In this document: positions 47,890 through 59,826 of the stretch, piece after piece
Position numbering within the stretch: position 1 is the stretch's first letter
Layout of the letters: every line of letters begins with the position of its first letter
From: Rossellomorea sp. BNER
GTDB lineage: Bacteria > Bacillota > Bacilli > Bacillales > Bacillaceae_B
Assembly (NCBI GenBank): GCA_024213275.1
Contig: JANAVG010000005.1
Coordinates: forward strand, 231,843-295,842
Direction: 5' to 3'
Length of the DNA stretch: 64,000 nt
The notes under the pieces: model-generated
Told to the model about the DNA's origin: nothing
Database searches by the model: none
The model's input: the letters and a program-made list of their open reading frames with translations, nothing else
Translations under genes and position numbers: made by a program

Positions 47890-49275
47890 CTACTTCCCTA
47901 AGCAGAATTGTGAAAATAACTGATCGATTAAACTTTCATGTACACTATCACCAATAATTTCCCCAAGTAACTCCCACGAACGAGTTAAGTCTATTTGTAC
48001 AATATCAATAGGAGTTCCCATTTCGACTCCCTGAATGGCTTCTTCAATTGCTTGTAATGCTTGATGAAGGAGTGCGATGTGACGGCTGTTTGAGACATAA
48101 GTCATATCACCCGATTCAATTGAGCCAGCAAAGAATAAAGATGAGATCGCTTCTTCTAGCTCATCGATCCCTTGTTCTTCTAATAGTGAAGTTGAGACAA
48201 TTTTATGTTCAGCGGCTAATTGATAAACTTTTTCTAAATCAATTTTTTTAGTTAAATCTGTTTTGTTAATAATAACAATGACGTCCATTCCTTTAACTGC
48301 TTGGAATAACTGAACATCTTCATGGGTCAGTTCATCGGCGTGATTTAAAACGAGTAAAATTAGATCGGCTTCTTTTAACACTTGACGTGAGCGTTCTACT
48401 CCGATTCTTTCTACAATATCTTCCGTTTCACGAATTCCAGCTGTATCGACTAAACGAAGGGGAACTCCTCTAACATTCACATATTCTTCAATGACATCCC
48501 GTGTCGTTCCTGGAATATCTGTTACAATCGCCTTATTCTCATGGACTAAACTATTTAATAAAGAAGACTTCCCTACATTTGGTCTACCAATGATGACAGT
48601 AGAAAGTCCCTCTCTTAAAATCTTCCCTTGTTCAGAAGTACGAAGAAGGTTCTCAATTTCATTTCGTACATAAGTGGACTTATCCATAAGCATTCCATGT
48701 GTCATTTCTTCCACATCATCATATTCCGGATAATCAATATTAACTTCCACATGTGCTAATATCTCGAGAATTTCCTGACGCAATCTACGAATAAGATTGG
48801 AAAGTCTTCCTTCCATTTGATTAAGAGCCACATTCATAGCTCTATCTGTCTTTGCACGGATGAGATCCATCACAGCTTCCGCCTGTGAAAGGTCAATACG
48901 TCCATTTAGAAAAGCCCTTTTGGTAAACTCACCTGGTTCTGCCAGTCTAGCTCCATTTCTTAAAACAAGTTGTAAAACTTTGTTTACAGAAACTAAACCT
49001 CCATGACAGTTGATTTCTACAATGTCCTCCCTTGTAAACGTCTTAGGACCTCTCATTATGGAAACCATTACTTCTTCTACTACTTGATCCGTATCAGGTT
49101 CTTTTATATGACCATAATGAATCGTATGGGAAGGGACTTCATGGATAGATTGTTCCTTTACACCTTTGAACACTTTATTGGCAATATCAAAAGCTTGATC
49201 ACCACTTAAACGAACAATGGCAATCGCTCCTTCCCCCATAGGAGTAGATATGGCAGCTATTGTATCAAGTTCCAC
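47890..49275 (-). CDS. mnmE: tRNA modification GTPase MnmE (TrmE)
   Basis: 461 residues. N-terminal folate-binding domain ([20 protein letters not shown]), helical domain, and an inserted Ras-like G domain with [29 protein letters not shown] and NKTD. It ends with CLGK, whose cysteine is conserved in the family. It acts with MnmG on tRNA U34. Confidence 0.97.
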   Translation of the reverse strand: MELDTIAAISTPMGEGAIAIVRLSGDQAFDIANKVFKGVKEQSIHEVPSHTIHYGHIKEPDTDQVVEEVMVSIMRGPKTFTREDIVEINCHGGLVSVNKVLQLVLRNGARLAEPGEFTKRAFLNGRIDLSQAEAVMDLIRAKTDRAMNVALNQMEGRLSNLIRRLRQEILEILAHVEVNIDYPEYDDVEEMTHGMLMDKSTYVRNEIENLLRTSEQGKILREGLSTVIIGRPNVGKSSLLNSLVHENKAIVTDIPGTTRDVIEEYVNVRGVPLRLVDTAGIRETEDIVERIGVERSRQVLKEADLILLVLNHADELTHEDVQLFQAVKGMDVIVIINKTDLTKKIDLEKVYQLAAEHKIVSTSLLEEQGIDELEEAISSLFFAGSIESGDMTYVSNSRHIALLHQALQAIEEAIQGVEMGTPIDIVQIDLTRSWELLGEIIGDSVHESLIDQLFSQFCLGK

Positions 49276-49549
49276 GATTTTATCACCTCTCTTAGTGGTT
49301 TATTTATTCCAATCATCTATTTATAAAATTATTTACGTTATAATCCTCTAAATTAATAGAATATCACAATCTTAATCGATACTAAAGAATTCGTCTTTTA
49401 TCCACAATATGAAAAAATGGCTATCTTATTTTAACTTATCCACATGTGAATAACAATAAACGAAATCTATAGATTGTTTTCGTAAACATTGTTGTTATTT
49501 GAAAAAGAGTTAGTTGGTTGTCTAAATAAAAAGTAAGAAATGAAGAAAA
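49276..49549. other. Intergenic region with two perfect DnaA boxes upstream of mnmE
   Basis: TTATCCACA occurs at 49398-49406 and 49436-49444, 38 bases apart in the same orientation, about 3 kb left of dnaA. The rest is AT-rich and should hold the mnmE promoter. Confidence 0.7.
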
Positions 49550-49590
49550 TAAAAAACCTTCAAGTTCTTGAATGAACTTAAAGGCTTTTT
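49550..49590 (-). terminator. Terminator of the yidC-jag transcript
   Basis: Minus-strand CCTTTAAGTTC (49584-49574) / GAACTTGAAGG (49567-49557) followed by TTTTTT. Confidence 0.88.
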
Positions 49591-49599
49591 ACAACTAAA

Positions 49600-50217
49600 T
49601 TATTTAGGTGAAATCACGATATATCGATTCGGTTCGGAACCTTCAGATTCAGTTTCAACTAATGATGAATTAACTAAAGCGGTATGAATCACTTTCCGCT
49701 CATAAGAAGGCATTGGTTCTAAAGACACTTTTCGCTTTGTTCTTACTGACTTATCAGCAAGTCTCTTGGCTAAATTCATCAGTGTTTCTGTACGACGCTC
49801 ACGATAATTTTCAGCGTCAATGACAATATTAATGTATTGATCCGAGAATCTATTTGCTACGAGCTGAGTCAAATATTGAAGTGAATTTAATGTTTGCCCT
49901 CTTTTTCCAATTAATAGAGCAATTTTATCTCCACTCATTTGAAATTCAACATTCTTCCCATCTTGTTTCACCGTAATATCTGTTTGGATCCCCATCTCTT
50001 TGCTAACAGAAAGAATGAACTTTTTCGATTCTTCAATTGGGTCCATGATTTTTTTCACCAGGACAGAAGCTGGTTTAGAACCAAAAAGTCCAAATAAACC
50101 TTTTTTACCTTCATTCAAAATTTGTATGTCCGCTTGTTCTCTTCCGATGTTAAGCTGGGCTAATGCTGACTCTACTGCTTCTTCAATAGATGGACCAGTA
50201 GCTGTTACTTCTTTCAC
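49600..50217 (-). CDS. jag: RNA-binding protein Jag (KhpB)
   Basis: 205 residues. Jag_N domain ([20 protein letters not shown]), then a KH domain with [13 protein letters not shown] and an R3H domain ([13 protein letters not shown]). It pairs with KhpA in other Gram-positives, affecting cell elongation and small-RNA biology. Its start overlaps the yidC stop by four bases. Confidence 0.95.
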   Translation of the reverse strand: MKEVTATGPSIEEAVESALAQLNIGREQADIQILNEGKKGLFGLFGSKPASVLVKKIMDPIEESKKFILSVSKEMGIQTDITVKQDGKNVEFQMSGDKIALLIGKRGQTLNSLQYLTQLVANRFSDQYINIVIDAENYRERRTETLMNLAKRLADKSVRTKRKVSLEPMPSYERKVIHTALVNSSLVETESEGSEPNRYIVISPK

Positions 50218-50993
50218 TTTTTAGCTCCCCCTGTTTTACCAACAGCAGGTTGTCCCCTTAATTCTGGGCCTTTAATGAAGTATGTTTGAATAATCATGAA
50301 TAAGTTACCAACAACCCAGTATAGAGATAATGCTGCTGGGAAATTAATTGCAAAGATAATAATCATAACTGGCATAATATAAAGCATCATGGCCATTTGC
50401 GGGTTTTGATTCGCTGTTCCGGCCATCATCATTTTTTGCTGAATAAACGTTGTTGCACCAGCAATTAATGGTAAAAGGTATATCGGATCAGGATTACCAA
50501 GATCAAACCACAAGAAGTTATGATTTTTAATCTCCTGCGTACGAACGATTGCATGGTAAAAACCAATTAGTATCGGCATTTGAATTATTAACGGGAAACA
50601 TCCTGCTAACGGATTCACGCCATGAGTTTGAAATAATGCCATTGTTTCTTGCTGAAGCTTTTGTTGAGATTGCGCATCTTTCGATTTGTATTTTTCACGC
50701 AGCTTTTGCATCTCTGGTTGTAAAGCTTGCATAGCCTTTGAATTTCTAGTCTGCTTAATCATCAAAGGTAAGATCGCTAGGCGGATGATAAGGGTAACAA
50801 CAATAATCGATAACCCATAGCTTCCACCCATCCACTCTGCAAACTTCGTAATCATCATTGAAAGTGGATATACAATATACTCATTCCAAAAGCCATCACT
50901 CTCAGCAGTGATCGGCTTGTTATAATCCATACAACCTGAGAGTAGAGCTGTAACCCCAATCAAAGTAATTAGGATTAATATTCTTTTCTTCAC
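50214..50993 (-). CDS. spoIIIJ: Membrane insertase YidC1 / SpoIIIJ
   Basis: 259-residue lipoprotein insertase. The signal peptide ends in lipobox LLSGC (Cys about residue 21). Five membrane helices follow, with the conserved hydrophilic-groove Arg in [13 protein letters not shown], then the cytoplasmic hairpin ([15 protein letters not shown]) and [19 protein letters not shown]. It inserts membrane proteins and in B. subtilis is needed for sigma-G activation. Confidence 0.96.
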   Translation of the reverse strand: MKKRILILITLIGVTALLSGCMDYNKPITAESDGFWNEYIVYPLSMMITKFAEWMGGSYGLSIIVVTLIIRLAILPLMIKQTRNSKAMQALQPEMQKLREKYKSKDAQSQQKLQQETMALFQTHGVNPLAGCFPLIIQMPILIGFYHAIVRTQEIKNHNFLWFDLGNPDPIYLLPLIAGATTFIQQKMMMAGTANQNPQMAMMLYIMPVMIIIFAINFPAALSLYWVVGNLFMIIQTYFIKGPELRGQPAVGKTGGAKK

Positions 50994-51174
50994 CCTCTTT
51001 TTCCTCCCTACTTTTTTGCAATGTCTACTATATTTTTAATAGGTTTAAACAGAATAACTTGTCCAACCTCGAATACCTTAAAAGTTAGATTAATAAAAAA
51101 GTTTAACCCAATGTATTGTAACATCTTTTCAAAGGTTTTGCTTCCGAAAACTGTCTTTAATGGAAAACAAAAAT

Positions 51175-51546
51175 CTATCCCTTTTTGACATTTTCACCAT
51201 TAGATTTCATTTTTAAAACACTTCCACGTTTAAATACATGTATTAAGCTTTTTTTCACTTCATGGAAATTCATTTCGGCCGCCGGTTTTCTGGCGATAAT
51301 TACATAATCATACTCTTTTTTTACTTCAGCTTTTAATTCAAGAAATACTTGTCTTACATAACGTTTAATCTGATTTCTTTTGACAGCATTCCCTATTTTT
51401 TTACTTACAGATAATCCAATCCGGAATTCGCTTTGCTTCGGCTTCTTTAACTTATAGACAACAAATTGCCGATTTGCAAATGAAGTCCCTTTTTGAAAAA
51501 TATCTTGAAACTCACTGTTTTTCTTTACTCTTTGATCTTTCCGCAT
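51175..51546 (-). CDS. rnpA: Ribonuclease P protein component
   Basis: 123 residues, slightly longer than usual (~116) through a Lys-rich tail. The core runs from [15 protein letters not shown] to [15 protein letters not shown]; the usual RNR signature reads RNQ here. It binds the RNase P RNA and aids tRNA 5' maturation. Normally it follows rpmH directly; here a family-B repeat and about 325 bases separate them. Confidence 0.95.
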   Translation of the reverse strand: MRKDQRVKKNSEFQDIFQKGTSFANRQFVVYKLKKPKQSEFRIGLSVSKKIGNAVKRNQIKRYVRQVFLELKAEVKKEYDYVIIARKPAAEMNFHEVKKSLIHVFKRGSVLKMKSNGENVKKG

Positions 51547-51583
51547 TTAACACACCTGCTATTTTATTAGATCAACTTACAAT

Positions 51584-51713
51584 TAGAAAAGCGGAAGCGC
51601 CTTGATCAGGCCTGATTAGCATAAGTCGAGTCACATAGAAAGGGTGCTTCATCCCTTTCTATGTGACTTGACTTATGTTACGAAAGCCTAGGCGCTGGAG
51701 CTAGACCGATAAC
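51584..51713 (+). repeat. Palindromic repeat, family B, copy 2
   Basis: AGAAAAGCGGAAGCGCC at the left and GGCGCTGGAGCTAGAC at the right. Inner arms CATAAGTCGAGTCACATAGAAAGGG and their counterpart near 51653-51677 are nearly complementary. It lies between rpmH and rnpA, followed at about 51766 by a further degenerate fragment. Confidence 0.82.
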
Positions 51714-51843
51714 CCTTATTATAAGTAAACTCGTCCAAACTTTATACTTTCTTATTTTTTCAAGAAAGCAGAAGAACCTTGTCAGCCACCTAAGCCAGAC
51801 ACTACCGTTTCATTTGAAATTCAACTCTTATATCTTTTAATGA

Positions 51844-51873
51844 GAAAAAAGACCACTGATTCATTTCAGTGGC

Positions 51874-51874
<1 letters not shown>
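51844..51874 (-). terminator. Terminator or attenuator just after rpmH
   Basis: Minus-strand GGCCACTGA / TCAGTGGTC followed by TTTTTT, beginning at the stop codon of rpmH. Confidence 0.88.
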
Positions 51875-52093
<219 letters not shown>

Positions 52094-52164
52094 CACTCTC
52101 TTTCAGAAAGGGAAAATTTAAACTCAAGGATCCACTAGGAAATGATTAAGATTTCTCCCTTCCC

Positions 52165-52440
52165 CATAGCCTGTGGATATATTTCGACAACGCAAAAGAT
52201 TATCCACAACACATATTGACAACTTTTTCACATATAAATAAGCTGTGGAAAAATAATTTCCACATTCCCTTTAACTTGTGGATAAGATTGAAAAGCCATT
52301 GCAACTACAAGGATATTCTGATATGATTATTGTGTTTTCACTCTTGACAGTTATTGTGAATAATTCAGTTTATCCACAGATTGTGGATAGTGTGTTAATA
52401 ACTTATACAAAGCCTATGTAAAAGGTTGTCCACAAACAGT
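52165..52440. other. oriC: oriC left part: DnaA-box cluster upstream of dnaA
   Basis: DnaA boxes in both orientations: TGTGGATAT (52172), TTATCCACA (52200), TGTGGATAA (52277), TTATCCACA (52370), TGTGGATAG (52382), TTGTCCACA (52426), plus weaker ones. Corresponds to the incA/incB side of the bipartite Bacillus origin and probably also autoregulates dnaA. Confidence 0.92.
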
Positions 52441-52584
52441 GGAAATTGTCGAAAAACCGAGTCTTTTCCTTATTATATATTTTTCCACATTCATAATCTT
52501 GTATTTTTATAAAAGAGAAGAAATATACGGGATTTATCACTAGTACAAAAGTAATGAAAACTTAAAGAAAAGGAGGGAGATTGA

Positions 52585-53931
52585 TTGGAGAATATCGGAG
52601 ATTTATGGAATAAAGCCTTGTCAAACATCGAGCAAAAGATTAGTAAACCAAGTTTTGAAACATGGTTAAAATCGACAAAAGCCCACTCCATACAAGGGGA
52701 TACACTAATAATTACCGCTCCAAATGAATTTGCTAGAGACTGGCTGGAAGGAAGATACTCTCAACTTATCTCAGGTGTACTCTATGAAATTACCGGAGAA
52801 GAACTTACAGTTAAATTTATTATTCCTCAAAATCAAGAGCCAGAAGAATTCGATATTCCTTTACCAGCAAAAAATTCAGGTAGAGAAGATGAAACCCACG
52901 AACTTCAGCAAAATATGCTTAATCCAAAGTATATGTTTGATACATTTGTCATCGGTTCTGGCAACCGTTTTGCCCATGCTGCTTCATTGGCTGTTGCCGA
53001 AGCTCCTGCAAAAGCTTACAACCCATTATTTATATATGGGGGAGTAGGGTTAGGAAAAACCCACCTTATGCACGCAATTGGTCATTATGTAATTGAGCAT
53101 AACCCTGCAGCAAAGGTTGTCTATTTATCATCAGAAAAATTCACTAATGAGTTCATTAACTCTATTAGAGATAATAAAGCGGTAGATTTTCGCAATAAAT
53201 ATCGTAGTGTTGATGTACTATTAATTGATGATATTCAATTTCTAGCAGGGAAAGAACAAACTCAAGAGGAATTTTTCCATACTTTTAATACATTGCATGA
53301 AGAAAGTAAACAAATTGTTATTTCAAGTGACCGACCACCAAAGGAAATTCCAACATTAGAGGACCGTCTGCGATCCCGCTTTGAATGGGGCTTAATAACA
53401 GATATTACGCCACCGGATTTAGAGACGAGAATTGCTATTTTACGAAAAAAGGCGAAAGCTGAGGGACTCGATATCCCAAATGAAGCGATGCTGTATATCG
53501 CAAATCAAATTGATTCTAATATTCGAGAACTTGAAGGGGCACTAATTCGAGTTGTCGCATATTCTTCTTTAATCAATAAAGATATAAATGCAGATTTAGC
53601 TGCCGAAGCTTTAAAAGATATTATTCCGAGCTCTAAACCGAAAGTCATCACAATCCACGATATTCAAAGAGTGGTAGGTGAACACTTTAATGTAAAGCTT
53701 GAGGATTTTAAAGCAAAGAAAAGAACAAAATCTATCGCATATCCTAGGCAAATTGCCATGTACTTATCTAGGGAAATGACAGATTTTTCATTACCTAAAA
53801 TCGGTGAAGAGTTTGGCGGCCGGGATCATACTACGGTCATTCATGCACATGAGAAAATTTCAAAAATGCTTCAAACGGATCCGCATTTGCCACACCAAGT
53901 AAAAGATATCCGTGAACAATTAAAAAATTAA
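52585..53931 (+). CDS. dnaA: Chromosomal replication initiator DnaA
   Basis: 448 residues starting with TTG 52585 after AGGAGGGAGA (B. subtilis dnaA also uses TTG). Domain [19 protein letters not shown]+ domain with [30 protein letters not shown] and [13 protein letters not shown]; domain IV helix-turn-helix with [14 protein letters not shown], which binds DnaA boxes. It opens oriC and acts as a transcription factor. Confidence 0.98.
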   Translation: MENIGDLWNKALSNIEQKISKPSFETWLKSTKAHSIQGDTLIITAPNEFARDWLEGRYSQLISGVLYEITGEELTVKFIIPQNQEPEEFDIPLPAKNSGREDETHELQQNMLNPKYMFDTFVIGSGNRFAHAASLAVAEAPAKAYNPLFIYGGVGLGKTHLMHAIGHYVIEHNPAAKVVYLSSEKFTNEFINSIRDNKAVDFRNKYRSVDVLLIDDIQFLAGKEQTQEEFFHTFNTLHEESKQIVISSDRPPKEIPTLEDRLRSRFEWGLITDITPPDLETRIAILRKKAKAEGLDIPNEAMLYIANQIDSNIRELEGALIRVVAYSSLINKDINADLAAEALKDIIPSSKPKVITIHDIQRVVGEHFNVKLEDFKAKKRTKSIAYPRQIAMYLSREMTDFSLPKIGEEFGGRDHTTVIHAHEKISKMLQTDPHLPHQVKDIREQLKN

Positions 53932-54104
53932 TCTTGGTAAGTTCAGCCAAGGAATACTGACTACCATCGTCACATTCTATGAAAATCTCTTACGCTGTAT
54001 CACCAAGAAAAGTATAATCTGAAAACACTTTTGAAGTTTATACTTTCAACTTTAAATATAAACAGGTATTCTTATTACTGTTAATAACTGAACATAGCTT
54101 GCGC

Positions 54105-54235
54105 ACAGTCTGTCCACATGTGGATAGGCTGTGTTTCCATTCTTTTGAACAGCTTATCCACATATCCACAAGCCCTATTACTATTATTACTATATTTATT
54201 AAACATATTATTATATGTCGTCAGCAAATAAAATA
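54105..54235 (+). other. oriC: oriC right part: DnaA boxes, DnaA-trios and unwinding region
   Basis: CTGTCCACA (54110), TGTGGATAG (54119), TTATCCACA (54154) and ATATCCACA (54162), then a short GC patch. Six top-strand triplets follow at 54175-54192 (CTA TTA CTA TTA TTA CTA), whose complement reads as 3'-(G/A)AT-5' DnaA-trios. AT-only sequence to about 54226 is the likely unwinding element. Same plan as the B. subtilis basal unwinding system. Confidence 0.92.
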
Positions 54236-54259
54236 TGACCAAATTGGAGGAAATCATTT

Positions 54260-55396
54260 ATGAAATTTGTCATTCAAAGGGACCGTCTAGTTGAAAGTGT
54301 TCAAGACGTAATGAAAGCTGTCACTTCTAGAACAACTATTCCAATTTTAACGGGAATTAAGATTATTGCTACAAATGAGGGAGTAACGTTAACAGGAAGT
54401 GATTCAGATATATCAATTGAATCCTTTATTCCTGTTGAAGAAGAAGGTACAGAAATTGTAGAAGTATTGAAACCAGGTGGAATTGTTCTTCAAGCTAAGT
54501 TTTTTAGTGAAATTGTAAAGAAACTCCCCATGAATACGGTGGAACTAGAAGTAGGAAATCACTTTCAAACAGTTATTCGATCAGGTAAAGCTGAATTTAA
54601 TTTAAATGGTTTAGATCCAGAAGAATATCCACATTTACCTCAAATTGAAGAAGGAAATGCTTTTAAATTACCTACTGATTTATTAAAAACAATGATCAGA
54701 CAAACGGTGTTTGCAGTGTCCACCTCAGAAACACGCCCCATCTTGACAGGTGTAAACTGGAAGGTGGAAAATGGAGACTTATCCTGTATTGCAACAGATA
54801 GCCATCGACTAGCGATGAGAAAAGCACCAATTGAAAGTGGACATAGTGGAGAATACAATGTTGTTATTCCAGGAAAGAGTTTAAGTGAACTAAGCAAAAT
54901 CCTAGATGATACGACAGAGCCGGTTGAAATTGTCATTACAGAAAATCAAATATTATTCAAAGCTAAACACCTACTATTCTTTTCTCGACTACTAGAAGGG
55001 AATTATCCAGACACTAGCCGTTTAATCCCGACCGAAAGTAAAACAGAACTTACGCTAATGTCTAAAGAATTTTTACAAGCTATCGATCGTGCATCTCTAT
55101 TAGCTAGAGAGGGCCGAAACAACGTCGTAAAACTTTCCACAATAGAAGAGGGAATGATTGAGGTTTCTTCCAATTCTCCAGAAATAGGAAAAGTTATTGA
55201 ACAATTAAAAAGCGAATCAAGTAGTGGTGAGGAACTAAAGATTTCTTTTAGTGCAAAATACATGATGGATGCTTTAAAAGCATTAGAAGGAACAGAAATT
55301 CATATTAATTTCACAGGAGCGATGAGACCATTTGTTATTCGCCCGCTCCATGACGACTCAATTTTACAATTGATCCTGCCTGTAAGAACGTATTAG
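54260..55396 (+). CDS. dnaN: DNA polymerase III beta subunit (sliding clamp)
   Basis: 378 residues forming three clamp domains. MKFVIQRDRLVESVQDVMKA at the start, TDSHRLAMRK in the middle, and the C-terminal peptide-binding pocket region ending MRPFVIRP ... LILPVRTY. TTGGAGG precedes the start. It follows dnaA across the right part of oriC. Confidence 0.98.
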   Translation: MKFVIQRDRLVESVQDVMKAVTSRTTIPILTGIKIIATNEGVTLTGSDSDISIESFIPVEEEGTEIVEVLKPGGIVLQAKFFSEIVKKLPMNTVELEVGNHFQTVIRSGKAEFNLNGLDPEEYPHLPQIEEGNAFKLPTDLLKTMIRQTVFAVSTSETRPILTGVNWKVENGDLSCIATDSHRLAMRKAPIESGHSGEYNVVIPGKSLSELSKILDDTTEPVEIVITENQILFKAKHLLFFSRLLEGNYPDTSRLIPTESKTELTLMSKEFLQAIDRASLLAREGRNNVVKLSTIEEGMIEVSSNSPEIGKVIEQLKSESSSGEELKISFSAKYMMDALKALEGTEIHINFTGAMRPFVIRPLHDDSILQLILPVRTY

Positions 55397-55407
55397 AAAA
55401 AATAAAG

Positions 55408-55533
55408 GCTGAGGCTGTCCAAAAAAGAGTTTGGAACCACTATGGTGGTCCGTATAAAGAAGGTGTTTTGAGATTTTCTTCTATATATGGATGATGTAGT
55501 TCTGACACCTTTGTTTTAAGACAGCCTCAGTCT
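55408..55533 (+). repeat. Palindromic repeat, family A, copy 5
   Basis: Ends GGCTGAGGCTGTCC / AGACAGCCTCAGTC; inner half TTCTATATATGG ... GTTCTGACACCTTTG. It lies just after the dnaN stop and probably terminates the dnaA-dnaN transcript. Confidence 0.8.
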
Positions 55534-55648
55534 TCTTCTTTTTCCATGCAAACAGGCAAAACACTTTTACATTTCTCTCTTTGTATTAATAAATAATCTT
55601 TAGTAGAATAAATAATTAGAGACAAAAAACGGAAAGTAGTGAGTTGAG

Positions 55649-55861
55649 ATGGAAAAGATCGTGACAATAGAGACGGAAAAAATCACACTTGGTCAATTTT
55701 TGAAGCTAGCGGAAGTCATTCAATCGGGTGGTATGGCAAAATGGTTTTTAAGTGAATACACAGTATTTGTGAACGGTGAACAAGACCAAAGAAGAGGAAG
55801 AAAGTTAACCGTAGGTGATAAAATTGAAATTCCCGAAATAGGGATTTTTATTGTTAGATAA
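55649..55861 (+). CDS. yaaA: S4-domain protein YaaA (RlbA)
   Basis: 70 residues, a single S4 RNA-binding fold: ITLGQFLKLAEVIQSGGMAK and VNGEQDQRRGRKLTVGDKIE. Small protein always found between dnaN and recF; linked to ribosome assembly in B. subtilis. Normally recF follows within tens of bases, but here a 120-bp repeat intervenes. Confidence 0.93.
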   Translation: MEKIVTIETEKITLGQFLKLAEVIQSGGMAKWFLSEYTVFVNGEQDQRRGRKLTVGDKIEIPEIGIFIVR

Positions 55862-55907
55862 GAATGTTAAAAATTAGGAGTGTTTATGGATAAAAAAGTT
55901 TGTCATT

Positions 55908-56030
55908 GTCCAGCTCCAGCGCCTAGGCCTTCGAGTCATAAGCCAAGCCACCTAGAAAGGGAAAAGGCACCCTTTCTAGGTGACTCGTCTTATGCTTGTC
56001 AGGCCTGTTCAAGGCGCTTCCGCTTTTCTT
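55908..56030 (-). repeat. Palindromic repeat, family B, copy 3
   Basis: Inverted relative to copy 2: GTCCAGCTCCAGCGCC at the left, AAGGCGCTTCCGCTTTTCTT at the right. Inner arms CCACCTAGAAAGGG / CCCTTTCTAGGTGA. Located between yaaA and recF. Confidence 0.85.
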
Positions 56031-56062
56031 ATTTCTGATGAACAATAAAGGGTGTTCTTTCT

Positions 56063-57181
56063 ATGTACATTGATCATATTCAATTAACCAATTATCGAAA
56101 TTACAGCTCACTTGATATTGAATTTGAAAATAAAGTGAACGTGATCCTTGGAGAAAATGCCCAAGGAAAAACCAATATTATGGAGTCTATCTATGTTTTG
56201 GCAATGGCAAATTCTCATCGTACATCAAATGATAAAGATTTAATCCGTTGGGATGAGGAATATGCTAAAATAAAAGGGAAGATTCAAAAATACAATGGAA
56301 GTATCCCTTTGGAATTAGTGATTTCGAAAAAAGGGAAAAAAGCTAAATATAATCATCTCGAACAAAAAAAATTAAGCCAATACGTTGGGAATATGAACGT
56401 TGTCATGTTTGCGCCAGAAGATCTCCATTTAGTAAAAGGGAGCCCTCAAGTAAGGCGTCGTTTTATTGATATGGAAATTGGACAAGTATCCCCGGTGTAT
56501 TTACATGACATAGGTGTATACAAAAAGATTCTCCAGCAAAGAAATCATTATTTAAAGTTGTTACAGTTAAAAAAACAGACAGATCAAACGATGCTTGATG
56601 TGTTAACAGATCAATTTATAGAAGTTGCAACAAAGATTGTCAAAAAACGTTATGAGTTTGTCACTCTACTAGAGGATTGGGCTAAACCAATCCATTCTGG
56701 CATTTCCAGAAATCTAGAAACGTTAAAAATTGTATATAAACCATCTATTGACGTATCAGAAGACCAAGATTGGTCGAAAATGATAGAAGTATTTGAAAAT
56801 AAATTTCAAAAAGTTCGGGAACGGGAGATCGAACGAGGCGTAACTTTGATTGGCCCCCATCGAGATGATCTTCAATTTATCGTCAATGATCGAGATGTTC
56901 AGACGTTTGGTTCTCAAGGTCAACAAAGGACGACTGCCCTCTCCATAAAATTAGCAGAGATTGAACTCATACACTCTGAAATAAAAGAATATCCGATTCT
57001 TCTATTAGATGATGTTCTTTCAGAGTTGGATGATTATCGTCAGTCACATTTACTGAACACTATACAAGGAAAAGTACAAACCTTTGTCACGACAACAAGT
57101 GTAGATGGTATCGACCATCAGACACTAAACGAAGCCGCTACATATGTTGTGGAAGCGGGAACGATGAATAGATTAAAGTGA
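56063..57181 (+). CDS. recF: DNA replication and repair protein RecF
   Basis: 372 residues. Walker [15 protein letters not shown], signature region [18 protein letters not shown], Walker [16 protein letters not shown]. Loads RecA at gapped or stalled forks. ATG 56063 has a weak AAAGGGTG site. It is followed after nine bases by remB. Confidence 0.97.
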   Translation: MYIDHIQLTNYRNYSSLDIEFENKVNVILGENAQGKTNIMESIYVLAMANSHRTSNDKDLIRWDEEYAKIKGKIQKYNGSIPLELVISKKGKKAKYNHLEQKKLSQYVGNMNVVMFAPEDLHLVKGSPQVRRRFIDMEIGQVSPVYLHDIGVYKKILQQRNHYLKLLQLKKQTDQTMLDVLTDQFIEVATKIVKKRYEFVTLLEDWAKPIHSGISRNLETLKIVYKPSIDVSEDQDWSKMIEVFENKFQKVREREIERGVTLIGPHRDDLQFIVNDRDVQTFGSQGQQRTTALSIKLAEIELIHSEIKEYPILLLDDVLSELDDYRQSHLLNTIQGKVQTFVTTTSVDGIDHQTLNEAATYVVEAGTMNRLK

Positions 57182-57190
57182 GGTGTTTCC

Positions 57191-57451
57191 GTGTACATTC
57201 ATGTCGGTGAAGATGTCATGGTCAGAACGGATGAAATTGTGGCAATCATTGATAAAGACACTGTGCAGTTCTCAAGCGAATTACAGGATTTTTTGAAAAC
57301 AAAAGAAAAACAGATTAGCAATTTAGCAAAAGGTTCTTATAAATCATTAGTTGTAACAGTCAATCATTTGTATCTTTCTCCACTAGCATCTAACACGTTA
57401 AAGAAACGATCAAAACGTTGGAGTGCCCAAGAAAATGTATTAAACAAATAG
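57191..57451 (+). CDS. remB: Extracellular matrix regulator RemB (YaaB, DUF370)
   Basis: 86 residues: MYIHVGEDVMVRTDEIVAII with SYKSLVVTVNHLYLSPLASNTLKKR. The GTG start 57191 is preceded by AGGTG at the recF stop. RemB acts with RemA in biofilm matrix control in B. subtilis. Confidence 0.93.
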   Translation: MYIHVGEDVMVRTDEIVAIIDKDTVQFSSELQDFLKTKEKQISNLAKGSYKSLVVTVNHLYLSPLASNTLKKRSKRWSAQENVLNK

Positions 57452-57543
57452 TTCAGTCATACAGGGTAACTTAAGGGATATGCACCCCATAGATGGGAAA
57501 AAAACTAAGGTTAAGTAACGCCGAAAAAAGACCAATGGAGGAT

Positions 57544-57661
57544 AGGCTGGCCCAATCAAAGGTGTCAAGAACTACAATTTCCATATACGGAAGAAACCCT
57601 TAAAGGATCTTCTATATATGGATGAACCTAGTGTTCCGGACTTCTTTTGGACAGCACCTGA
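57544..57661 (+). repeat. Palindromic repeat, family A, copy 6 (degenerate)
   Basis: AGGCTGGCCC ... GGTGTCAAGAACTAC, then TCTTCTATATATGGATGA ... GTGTTCCGGACTTCTTTTGG and ACAGC. Recognisable but more diverged. It fills much of the remB-gyrB gap. Confidence 0.65.
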
Positions 57662-57704
57662 CCTACGTTCTGTAGGCATCCTATGTATTAGAAAGAGTAG
57701 GTGA

Positions 57705-59639
<1,935 letters not shown>

Positions 59640-59690
59640 TATTTTCAAATGTAATCCAAAAGGTAAATCACCAGTAATTTGAGTAAAAAT

Positions 59691-59744
59691 AATTCTATAT
59701 TGTAGCTGTGGTCCTGATCCTTTTGTTTGGGTCAGCCCTGTCTT
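59691..59744 (+). repeat. Repeat family A, copy 7 (right half only)
   Basis: AATTCTATATTGTAGCTGTG followed by CTGATCCTTTTGTTTGGGTC and AGCCCTGTCTTTT matches the right half of the family; no left partner is seen. In the gyrB-gyrA gap. Confidence 0.55.
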
Positions 59745-59826
59745 TTATATATTAGAATTACCCTATCAAAGAACAGGGAAAGCGGAAGAAAGGTTTAACC
59801 TTTCTTAAAAGGAGGTCCCTTTTACT

